A DNA stretch of 61,807 bases. Source: Alkalihalobacterium chitinilyticum. Its GTDB lineage: Bacteria > Bacillota > Bacilli > Bacillales > Bacillaceae_F. The stretch lies in contig NZ_JAOTPO010000023.1 in the NCBI RefSeq assembly GCF_029028005.1, positions 1 through 61,807 of the forward strand, written 5' to 3'. Within the stretch, counting starts at the first letter, position 1. Each line of letters begins with the position of its first letter. Both the position numbers and the translations under genes were made by a program. Of the stretch, positions 17,932 to 25,049 are shown one piece after another. The notes below the pieces were generated by a model. The model saw only the letters and a program-made list of their open reading frames with translations, did not search any database and was not told the DNA's origin.

Positions 17932-17947
17932 TGTGAGAAAAGTCACA
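17932..17947. promoter_or_regulatory. Shared Fnr-type site of the chemoreceptor and mrp genes
   Basis: TGTGA-GAAAAG-TCACA, perfect. To the left TACAAT (17905-17910) and to the right TAAAAT (17969-17974) both lie at the activating distance, so one site can serve two divergent promoters. Confidence 0.85.
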
Positions 17948-18013
17948 TCTTAAATAAAAGAAAGGTACTAAAATAAAGTTATATTGGTTTTACTTTAATA
18001 ATTAGGAGTGAAA

Positions 18014-18775
18014 ATGATGATTACTGGAAATGTAATTGCGGTAACTAGTGGCAAAGGCGGCGTTGGCAAATCAACAGTATCTGTAAATCTAGCTCTTGCT
18101 TTATCTCGATTAAATAAAAATGTAGCTATTATAGATTTAGATATTTACGGCTTTAGTGTACCGAAGATCTTAAATATCACAGATCGTCCCAAAACGATTA
18201 ATAATAAAATCATTCCTGTTGGCTCACATGGGTTAAGTGTTATGTCCACTGGATTTATGGTACGCGGAAATAACCCTATTGTTTGGCGCGGTCCAATGCT
18301 TGGACGAATGATCGAACACTTTTTTAAAGACGTGATTTGGGGTAAACTTGACTATGTAATCTTAGATATGCCACCAGGGACTGGAGATGTGGCGCTTGAC
18401 CTTCATCATATGGTTCCTGAATGTAAGGAGATTATTGTTACAACGCCTCACCCAACAGCAACACATGTAGCTGAACGAGCAGGGACGATGGCGCAAAATA
18501 CTAACCATGAAATATTAGGTGTCATCGAAAATATGTCTTATTTCTCTCCTCCCGATCAAGATAAGAAGTATTATCTTTTTGGAAAAGGCGGCGGCGAGAC
18601 ATTAGCCCAGACATTAGATACTAAACTATTAGCTTCATTACCTATGGCTCTTCCAAATGAAAATGGTGAAGTTCCTTCTATTTTTGATGAAACTACGAAT
18701 TTATTTGTTCATTTTAATGAACTCGCCCAGCAAATTGATGGAGTTTTATTACATCAAAAAACAGCAATAAATTAA
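18014..18775 (+). CDS. Mrp/NBP35-type P-loop ATPase, probable Fe-S carrier
   Basis: A 253-residue ATPase of the Mrp/ApbC/MinD superfamily. The deviant Walker A is VTSGKGGVGKST, followed by DLDIYGFSVP and LDMPPGTGD, which are typical of Mrp-type iron-sulfur cluster carriers. The usual CxxC near the C-terminus is not evident and there is no N-terminal DUF59 domain, so it is a short version. AGGAG precedes two tandem ATG codons; the first is used here. It shares an Fnr-type site with the chemoreceptor. A role in supplying clusters to the anaerobic enzymes encoded around it, or to nitrate-reductase assembly, is inference. Confidence 0.82.
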   Translation: MMITGNVIAVTSGKGGVGKSTVSVNLALALSRLNKNVAIIDLDIYGFSVPKILNITDRPKTINNKIIPVGSHGLSVMSTGFMVRGNNPIVWRGPMLGRMIEHFFKDVIWGKLDYVILDMPPGTGDVALDLHHMVPECKEIIVTTPHPTATHVAERAGTMAQNTNHEILGVIENMSYFSPPDQDKKYYLFGKGGGETLAQTLDTKLLASLPMALPNENGEVPSIFDETTNLFVHFNELAQQIDGVLLHQKTAIN

Positions 18776-18788
18776 TTTTATACTTGCA

Positions 18789-18825
18789 GAAAAGCCGTTT
18801 CCAATCGATATGGAAACGGCTTTTC
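18789..18825 (+). terminator. mrp terminator
   Basis: AAAAGCCGTTTCCA pairs exactly with TGGAAACGGCTTTT, followed by TTCTT. Confidence 0.85.
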
Positions 18826-18876
18826 TTATGGGTTAATTCACTCTTTCTTATGAAGCTTTTATAATATCCTAACCCG

Positions 18877-18910
18877 AAAAAAGAAGCCGACTCAATGGAC
18901 GAGTCGGCCT
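18877..18910 (-). terminator. Terminator of moaA (first copy)
   Basis: GCCGACTC/GAGTCGGC stem (18886-18893, 18901-18908) followed on the minus strand by TTCTTTTTT. It lies about 100 bases after the moaA stop codon. Confidence 0.75.
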
Positions 18911-19008
18911 AAATGTGTAGATCTGACTATGAGGAATAACGTAAAGTTCCCATAGAATAGTTAATTCAGTTTGGGTCTTTACAGATTGTCAGTGAGATCA
19001 TATAAGGT

Positions 19009-19995
19009 TTAACCACCAATAGCCGACATCGCTCTTACAGTTGGGGTCCCTTGCTCATACATAGTATGCCCCATTTCATGACTTTTCGGCTTTAGAAATA
19101 ACGCTCGCTTATAAGCATCAATAAGTGCGTGATGGTCATAGGCTAGTGCTTTTACAGGAACTTCTGCTTCCCAGAACAAACACGATTTCAGATGTCCATC
19201 CGCCGTTAGGCGAAGTCGGTTACAACCAGCACAAAACTCATTAGAGATCGGATGAATTAAACCAAAGCTCCCTTTCGCATTTTCAAAAGAAAAAGTTCGT
19301 GCTGGTCCTGCCAGTTGCTTTCTTTCGTGCTCCGTATAGATGCCAATCGTTTCAGCTATATTTTTTACAATCGACAGAGATTGATATTGTTTGGACCATT
19401 CGGATTGTTGGTTTCCAATCGGCATGTATTCAATAAAGCGAATTTGTATATTTTCTTTCATCGTCCACTTTAAAAAGGTTTCAATCTCATCCACATTGTA
19501 GTCTTTTAATAAAACAACATTTAACTTGATGGGATGTAACTGATGATCGATTGCTGCTTGAATTCCTTCTAGCACATCCTTCAGTTTTCCGTTTCTCGTA
19601 ATCTTCGTATATTTTTCTTCATTTAAAGTATCAAGACTGATATTTATTCGGTTTAAACCAGCGTTCTTTAACGCTTGAGCATACTTTGCTAGGAAGATAC
19701 CATTCGTCGTAAGGGCGATATCTTCTATACCATGAATTTCTTTTAATCTCCCTATTAACGCTGGAAGGCCTTTACGAACTAGTGGCTCTCCTCCTGTTAT
19801 ACGAATTTTCTTTATGCCTAGTTGTGCTCCAGCTTGAACAATATTCACTATTTCGTCGTCTGTAAGTAGATGTTGAAAACTTGTACAATCATGAACCCCG
19901 TTAGGAACACAATAATGACAAAGGAGATTGCATCGATCTGTCACCGAAATCCTTAAGTAATCATGTTTCCGATCAAATCGATCAACTAAATTCAT
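19009..19995 (-). CDS. moaA: GTP 3',8-cyclase MoaA, first paralogue
   Basis: Starts molybdenum-cofactor synthesis by rearranging GTP with MoaC. The 328 residues show the radical SAM motif CNLLCHYC, ITGGEPLVRKG, the second cluster CAGCNRLRLTADG ... SCLF, and the essential C-terminal double glycine (SAIGG). It stands alone between terminators, behind an almost perfect Fnr-type site (20044-20059), so it looks like the anaerobically induced copy. A second, clearly diverged MoaA is encoded at 41545. AAAGGAAG precedes the ATG. Confidence 0.95.
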   Translation of the reverse strand: MNLVDRFDRKHDYLRISVTDRCNLLCHYCVPNGVHDCTSFQHLLTDDEIVNIVQAGAQLGIKKIRITGGEPLVRKGLPALIGRLKEIHGIEDIALTTNGIFLAKYAQALKNAGLNRINISLDTLNEEKYTKITRNGKLKDVLEGIQAAIDHQLHPIKLNVVLLKDYNVDEIETFLKWTMKENIQIRFIEYMPIGNQQSEWSKQYQSLSIVKNIAETIGIYTEHERKQLAGPARTFSFENAKGSFGLIHPISNEFCAGCNRLRLTADGHLKSCLFWEAEVPVKALAYDHHALIDAYKRALFLKPKSHEMGHTMYEQGTPTVRAMSAIGG

Positions 19996-20043
19996 ATCAT
20001 CACTTCCTTTAACCTTACTTTATCAAATGATGATCGTTTATTC

Positions 20044-20059
20044 TGTGAAAAATATCACT
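20044..20059 (-). promoter_or_regulatory. Fnr-type site of moaA
   Basis: TGTGA-AAAATA-TCACT, one mismatch. A -10 candidate TAAAGT lies at 20017-20022, at the same distance as in the other sites. Confidence 0.7.
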
Positions 20060-20148
20060 GACCATAAACTTTATTAAATTAAAAACATTACAAAAAAAAT
20101 TAAAATCTTGATGCAATTTATTTAAGAGTGGTCTATAATAGAAAACAA

Positions 20149-20186
20149 CTTTACACTTTAACGCTTTTGGGTGTTAAAGTGTAAAG
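20149..20186 (+). other. 5'-leader hairpin of the TRAP binding-protein gene
   Basis: CTTTACACTTTAAC (20149-20162) and GTTAAAGTGTAAAG (20173-20186) form a perfect 14-base stem with a 10-base loop. TATAAT (20134-20139) lies just upstream, so the hairpin could sit at the very 5' end of the message. It may protect the RNA or be an operator. Confidence 0.55.
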
Positions 20187-20231
20187 GGATTTTCACGCTT
20201 TTGATATACTTACATAAATCTAGGGGGAACT

Positions 20232-21257
20232 ATGATGAAAAAGAAATCGTTGGTAACTATTCTCTCTTCCATTGTTTGTCTTGTTGGACTTACAGCTTGT
20301 GGAGGAACAAACAGTGTAACAAATGAATCGAACTCAAATGCAACCGAAGTTATTACACTTAAGGTGGGACATATTGCACCACCTGGAGAGGCTTATGCAC
20401 TCGGGTTTGAAGCTTATGCAGAAGCTGTGGAAGAGGCTACAAATGGACAAGTACAATTTGAAATTTTCGGTAACGGTTCCTTAGGGGGCGAAAGAGAGTT
20501 ATTAGAAGGAGTTCAATTAGGAACTATAGATATGAGTGTAATTACAACGGGGGTAGTCAGTAACTTTGTTCCAGAAGTTACTGCCATTGAATTTCCATTT
20601 CTATTTAGAGATTTAGAGCATGCTTATAAGACATTAGATGGTGAAGTAGGTCAAGAAATATTAGAGATCATGTCCAACTCTGGGTTAAAAGGAATTGCCT
20701 TTTGGGAAAATGGCCAACGTCATTTAGCGAATAATGTAAAACCAATTATGACTCCAGAAGATTTAAAAGGATTAAAAATGAGAACGATTGAAAGCGAACT
20801 ATTACTAGATACGTATAGTGCTTTAGGGACAAATGCTACACCGATGGCGTTCCCAGAAGTATACGGTGGTCTTCAACAAGGGGTTATTGATGGATCAGAT
20901 TTTTCTTACGGAGTAATTTGGAGTACTAATGTGTACGAACAAACGAAATATCTTTCTGAAGTAGGATTTTACTATGCATCTGCGACACTATTAATCAATC
21001 ATGACGTATACAACTCGTTACCCGAAGATATTCAAGAAGCAATTATAAATCTAGGAAAAGAATATGCACAAATTCAACGTAACATTTCTCAAGAGTTAGA
21101 AGCTGAGCAAAAGCAAAATTTAATTGATAATGGCGTCGAAATCATTTCTAGCGAAGATCTAGATCTAAATGCTTTCCGTGAACTCGTAGAGCCTGTATAT
21201 GAAAAACATGCTGAGAAATACGGAGAGTATATTCAGCGAATTCAAGCTACGGAGTAA
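20232..21257 (+). CDS. TRAP transporter substrate-binding lipoprotein (DctP type), orphan
   Basis: A 341-residue extracytoplasmic binding protein. The signal ends in a lipobox (GLTAC, cysteine about residue 23), so it is a membrane-anchored lipoprotein. DctP-family features include the block GSLGGERELLEGVQLGTIDM and MRTIESELLLDTYSALG, whose arginine normally binds a carboxylate. No DctQ or DctM gene is adjacent, unlike the complete set near 45.6-48.7 kb, so it must use permease subunits from elsewhere or act as a sensor. AGGGGG precedes the start. A C4-dicarboxylate or similar acid is the likely ligand. Confidence 0.88.
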   Translation: MMKKKSLVTILSSIVCLVGLTACGGTNSVTNESNSNATEVITLKVGHIAPPGEAYALGFEAYAEAVEEATNGQVQFEIFGNGSLGGERELLEGVQLGTIDMSVITTGVVSNFVPEVTAIEFPFLFRDLEHAYKTLDGEVGQEILEIMSNSGLKGIAFWENGQRHLANNVKPIMTPEDLKGLKMRTIESELLLDTYSALGTNATPMAFPEVYGGLQQGVIDGSDFSYGVIWSTNVYEQTKYLSEVGFYYASATLLINHDVYNSLPEDIQEAIINLGKEYAQIQRNISQELEAEQKQNLIDNGVEIISSEDLDLNAFRELVEPVYEKHAEKYGEYIQRIQATE

Positions 21258-21273
21258 GGGAAATACAAAGTAA

Positions 21274-21302
21274 GAGCGGCTGACTATTGTCAGCCGCTCC
21301 TT
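21274..21302. terminator. Terminator between the TRAP binding protein and pflA
   Basis: GAGCGGCTGAC/GTCAGCCGCTC, an 11-base perfect stem with a 4-base loop. The T run is weak. It lies between two convergent genes and probably serves both. Confidence 0.7.
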
Positions 21303-21304
21303 TA

Positions 21305-22030
21305 TTATATACCAAGAATTTGCTTTGCTCGCTCTACCGTTTCTGTTTCGGGTGGACTCACATGAGAAAGCGGATATTCTAACCCTAATTGCTCCCATTT
21401 ATAAACGCCCATTTGATGGTATGGGAGTATTTCCACCTTCTCAACATTCGATAAGGTGTCGATAAAAGAAGCAAGTCTTTCTAAATCTTCGTCTGCATCC
21501 GTTATACCTGGAATAAGCACATGGCGAATCCAAACAGGCTGTTGTTTTTCAGCAAGAAGCTGAGCAAACTGTAAAATGTGTGTGTTTGGAACCGTTGTTA
21601 ACTGCTTATGCTTTTCATTATCGGTCTGTTTTATATCTAGTAAGAATAAATCTGTATATTGGAGAAGTTCATCTAACGACTTAAGGAACGACTGACTCTT
21701 TGAAAAGCAGCCTGCAGACGTGTCGATCGTTGTATGAAGCCCTAATTCTTTACATCGTTTAAATAAGGCAATTAAAAAGTCAATTTGCAGAAGTGGTTCT
21801 CCGCCACTGACCGTAACCCCGCCGTTCGATCGTTTTAAATACGGGATATACGTTTCAATGTCCTGAATTAGATCGTCTACATCAACCGGTTCACCCTTTT
21901 TTTGTTCCCACGTATCAGGATTATGACAAAATTGACATCGTAACAAGCAGCCTTGCGTGAAAATGACATAACGAATTCCGGGCCCGTCTACCATACCTGA
22001 TGTCTCTACTGAATGCACGTAACCTTTCAT
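21305..22030 (-). CDS. pflA: Pyruvate formate-lyase activating enzyme
   Basis: Radical SAM enzyme that makes the glycyl radical on PflB. The 241 residues carry CLLRCQFCHNPDTW (C-x3-C-x2-C), VTVSGGEPLLQ, and the C-terminal PYHQMGVYKWE, all typical of PflA. AAGGGG precedes the ATG. It follows pflB in the same direction, but a spacer of about 180 bases with a strong palindromic repeat lies between them, so its level may be lower than that of pflB. Confidence 0.95.
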   Translation of the reverse strand: MKGYVHSVETSGMVDGPGIRYVIFTQGCLLRCQFCHNPDTWEQKKGEPVDVDDLIQDIETYIPYLKRSNGGVTVSGGEPLLQIDFLIALFKRCKELGLHTTIDTSAGCFSKSQSFLKSLDELLQYTDLFLLDIKQTDNEKHKQLTTVPNTHILQFAQLLAEKQQPVWIRHVLIPGITDADEDLERLASFIDTLSNVEKVEILPYHQMGVYKWEQLGLEYPLSHVSPPETETVERAKQILGI

Positions 22031-22097
22031 AATTAGAAGCCCCTTTTGAATAAATTCATGATGATATTTTTAGAATATAGTATTACCTAACTTAAAT

Positions 22098-22137
22098 GGT
22101 ACCAGGCACCTTTAGCCGACTAAAGGTGCCTGGTACC
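22098..22137. repeat. Dispersed palindromic repeat, copy 2
   Basis: Two 18-base arms, GGTACCAGGCACCTTTAG and its exact complement, around a 4-base loop (CCGA), between pflB and pflA. It belongs to the same family as the copies near 6.6, 42.6 and 51.85 kb. Confidence 0.85.
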
Positions 22138-22140
22138 TCA

Positions 22141-22193
22141 CTTTTTATGTGACACCTATATCTTTTTATGTGATATTCATCCTTTTATGATGG
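22141..22193. repeat. Short tandem repeats between pflB and pflA
   Basis: CTTTTTATGTGA occurs at 22141-22152 and 22162-22173, with a third, imperfect copy (CCTTTTATGATGG) near 22181: a period of about 20-21 bases beside the palindromic repeat. Confidence 0.6.
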
Positions 22194-22210
22194 ACCATTT
22201 TCACACTTAT

Positions 22211-24463
22211 TTATACTGGTGTTACTAATTGCTTTCCTCCAATGGAGTCATGGAATGTACGGTTAATTACATCTAATTGCTGTTCTCTTGTTAGTTTAAT
22301 AAAGTTCACCGCATACCCTGATACACGAATGGTTAATTGCGGGTATAATTCAGGGTGATCCATTGCATCTAATAATGTTTCGCGGTCAAAGACGTTGATG
22401 TTTAAGTGATGCCCGTTCTTCTCTGAATACCCATCTAAGATAGCAACTAAGTTTGTCGTGCGGTCTTCGGATTCTTTACCTAACGCCTTAGGAACGATCG
22501 AGAATGTGTTTGAAATTCCATCTAGTGAATGTTGGTACGGTAATTTTGCCACCGAATTTAATGAAGCGAGTGCTCCTTTTTTATCTCTTCCGTGAAGAGG
22601 GTTTGCGCCCGGTGCAAACGGCTCGCCATCTTTTCTTCCGTCTGGTGTATTTCCTGTTTTCTTCCCATAAACCACATTCGAAGTAATTGTTAAGATGGAC
22701 ATTGTCGTTGTAGATTGACGATACGTATCATGCTTTTTCAACTTTTTCATAAAACGTCTGACGATATCTTGAGCAATTTCATCGACACGATCATCATTGT
22801 TTCCGTATTGAGGGTATTCCCCTTCAACGATATAATCAACAACAATTCCGTTCTCATCACGGACCGTTTTTACTTTTGCGTGCTTAATGGCACTTAATGA
22901 GTCAGCAACTACAGATAGACCTGCAATTCCTGTCGCCATCGTACGTAAAACTTCATTGTCATGAAGAGCCATTTCAATGCGCTCGTAATTATATTTGTCA
23001 TGCATAAAATGAATGATATTTAATGTATTAATATAGAGCTCAGCTAACCATTCCATGACATGATCAAACTTAGACATTACTTCTTCATAGTCTAAATATT
23101 CACTCGAAATTCTTTCTAACATCGGTGTCACTTGAATTTTCGCTTTTTCATCAACCCCACCGTTAATCGCATATAAAAGCGTTTTTGCTAGATTTGCTCT
23201 GGCACCAAAGAATTGCATTTGCTTCCCAATCCGCATTGCAGATACACAACAAGCAATTCCATAATCGTCACCAAATTCTACACGCATTAGATCATCATTC
23301 TCGTATTGAAGTGAACTTGTTTGGATCGACATCTTCGCACAATAGCGCTTAAAATTATCTGGCAAGTTCGTTGACCAAAGCACAGTTAAATTCGGTTCTG
23401 GTGCTGGACCTAGGTTTGATAGAGTGTGAATGAAACGGAACGACGTTTTTGTGACTAATGGTCTGCCGTCTATTCCAACACCGCCAATTGATTCAGTTAC
23501 CCATGTCGGATCGCCACTAAAGAGATCGTTATAATCAGGTGTTCTCGCAAATTTGACGAGACGCAGTTTCATGACAAAATGATCGACTAATTCTTGTGCT
23601 TCTTCTTCTGTTAAACGACCTTCTTTTATATCATTTTCAATATAAATATCGAGGAACGTTGAGACTCGTCCTAAGCTCATCGCTGCTCCATTTTGCTCTT
23701 TTATTGCAGCTAAATAGCCAAAGTACAACCATTGAAAAGCTTCCTTTGCCGTGGTTGCTGGCTCTGAAATGTCAAAACCGTAAGAAACAGCAAGTGTTTT
23801 CAATTCTTGAAGCGATTTAATTTGTTCAGAAATCTCTTCTCTTAAACGAATCACTTCTTCAGACATTTTGTTACCCATTTCTTGAAGTGATTGTTTCTTT
23901 TCGTTAATTAAGAAATCCACACCGTATAAAGCAACTCGTCTGTAATCACCAATAATCCTTCCACGCCCATAAGCATCCGGCAAACCGGTAATAATCCCGA
24001 CTTTTCTCGCCAGTTTCATTTCGTCTGTATATGCATCAAATACACCTTGATTATGTGTTTTTCGATGCTCCGTAAAAAAGCGATCTACTTCTTGATCCAT
24101 CTTATAACCGTATGCTTCACAAGCTGTTGCTGCCATGCGAATACCACCGTATGGCTGTAATGAACGTTTGAACGGTTGATCGGTTTGGAAACCGACAATC
24201 GTTTCCTTCTCTTTGTCTAGGTATGCTGGGCCATGTGATGTAATAGTAGAAACGAGTTCAGTGTCTAAATCATATACACCGCCGTTGTCACGTTCTTTTT
24301 TCGTAAGCTCCATCACTTGTTCCCATAATTTTTTAGTGTTTTCGGTTGCTCCTACAAGAAAAGCGTCATCACCATCGTAAAGTGTATAATTCTTTTGAAT
24401 GAAGTCCCTCACATCAATTTCTTGGTTCCAATTACCTTTTCTAAAACTGTTTAGATGACTCAT
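22211..24463 (-). CDS. pflB: Formate C-acetyltransferase (pyruvate formate-lyase)
   Basis: Cleaves pyruvate with CoA into acetyl-CoA and formate in anaerobic metabolism. The 750 residues are the normal length. The active-site cysteine pair is in GIACCVSAM and the glycyl radical is the glycine of RVSGYAVNF near the C-terminus. AAGGAGTG precedes the ATG. A perfect Fnr-type site (24627-24642) with TATACT as the -10 shows anaerobic control. The formate made here could feed the FdhF-like enzyme or be exported by the OFA-type transporter encoded further right. Confidence 0.97.
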   Translation of the reverse strand: MSHLNSFRKGNWNQEIDVRDFIQKNYTLYDGDDAFLVGATENTKKLWEQVMELTKKERDNGGVYDLDTELVSTITSHGPAYLDKEKETIVGFQTDQPFKRSLQPYGGIRMAATACEAYGYKMDQEVDRFFTEHRKTHNQGVFDAYTDEMKLARKVGIITGLPDAYGRGRIIGDYRRVALYGVDFLINEKKQSLQEMGNKMSEEVIRLREEISEQIKSLQELKTLAVSYGFDISEPATTAKEAFQWLYFGYLAAIKEQNGAAMSLGRVSTFLDIYIENDIKEGRLTEEEAQELVDHFVMKLRLVKFARTPDYNDLFSGDPTWVTESIGGVGIDGRPLVTKTSFRFIHTLSNLGPAPEPNLTVLWSTNLPDNFKRYCAKMSIQTSSLQYENDDLMRVEFGDDYGIACCVSAMRIGKQMQFFGARANLAKTLLYAINGGVDEKAKIQVTPMLERISSEYLDYEEVMSKFDHVMEWLAELYINTLNIIHFMHDKYNYERIEMALHDNEVLRTMATGIAGLSVVADSLSAIKHAKVKTVRDENGIVVDYIVEGEYPQYGNNDDRVDEIAQDIVRRFMKKLKKHDTYRQSTTTMSILTITSNVVYGKKTGNTPDGRKDGEPFAPGANPLHGRDKKGALASLNSVAKLPYQHSLDGISNTFSIVPKALGKESEDRTTNLVAILDGYSEKNGHHLNINVFDRETLLDAMDHPELYPQLTIRVSGYAVNFIKLTREQQLDVINRTFHDSIGGKQLVTPV

Positions 24464-24626
24464 CTTTTTTCACTCCTTGAAAATTAACAATGGGATTAAG
24501 ACGCTATCAAAATGACTGACTAAATACTATCTCAATATATACGACCTAGCTTATTCAATAGCGTCTTTTCTATTTTTTTCTAATTTAACTACAAATTTAG
24601 TATAACAATTCAGTAGTATTTGAGAC

Positions 24627-24642
24627 TGTGAAAAAAATCACA
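24627..24642 (-). promoter_or_regulatory. Fnr-type site of pflB
   Basis: TGTGA-AAAAAA-TCACA, perfect, with TATACT at 24599-24604. The promoter core AGTATAACAATT is the same as in the nirB promoter. Confidence 0.85.
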
Positions 24643-24708
24643 AAATCGTGTCAGCTATCGTTCTGTTCACGAAATAGTCGTAATTCAACAGCCCCTCTAT
24701 CTATTCTC

Positions 24709-25035
24709 TTATTCTTCGCAAACCAGCTTCACATCACCATCTGAGACCTCGATATTATAGACCTTAACCTGACCTTCATCAGGAGCTTGTACTTTTCCAT
24801 CAATTAGTGAGATTTTCCAGTCATGCATCGGACAAAAAACAAAGTGCCCGCTGACAAGACCTTCGGAAAGAATGCCTCCTTTAGGGTGTGGACTCTTGTT
24901 TTCAATCGCACGAACCGTACCATCTGTCAGGCGAAAGAGAGTAATCTCCTCCCCGCCGACAGAAAATACTTGACCAATCATCTCTGGCAGTTCCTGAAAT
25001 GAACAAAGTTTAATAGCTTGTCTTGTTTTCATCAT
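24709..25035 (-). CDS. nirD: Nitrite reductase small subunit NirD
   Basis: A 108-residue Rieske-like subunit of the cytoplasmic NADH-dependent nitrite reductase. The second box is present (FCPMHDWKISL), but the first reads SPHPKGG, so a serine replaces the first cluster cysteine, and a Rieske cluster is unlikely to form. NirD proteins without a cluster are known, so this need not mean loss of function. It follows nirB with a gap of only 14 bases and is surely co-transcribed. Confidence 0.93.
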   Translation of the reverse strand: MMKTRQAIKLCSFQELPEMIGQVFSVGGEEITLFRLTDGTVRAIENKSPHPKGGILSEGLVSGHFVFCPMHDWKISLIDGKVQAPDEGQVKVYNIEVSDGDVKLVCEE

Positions 25036-25049
25036 ACTAATCTTCCTCT

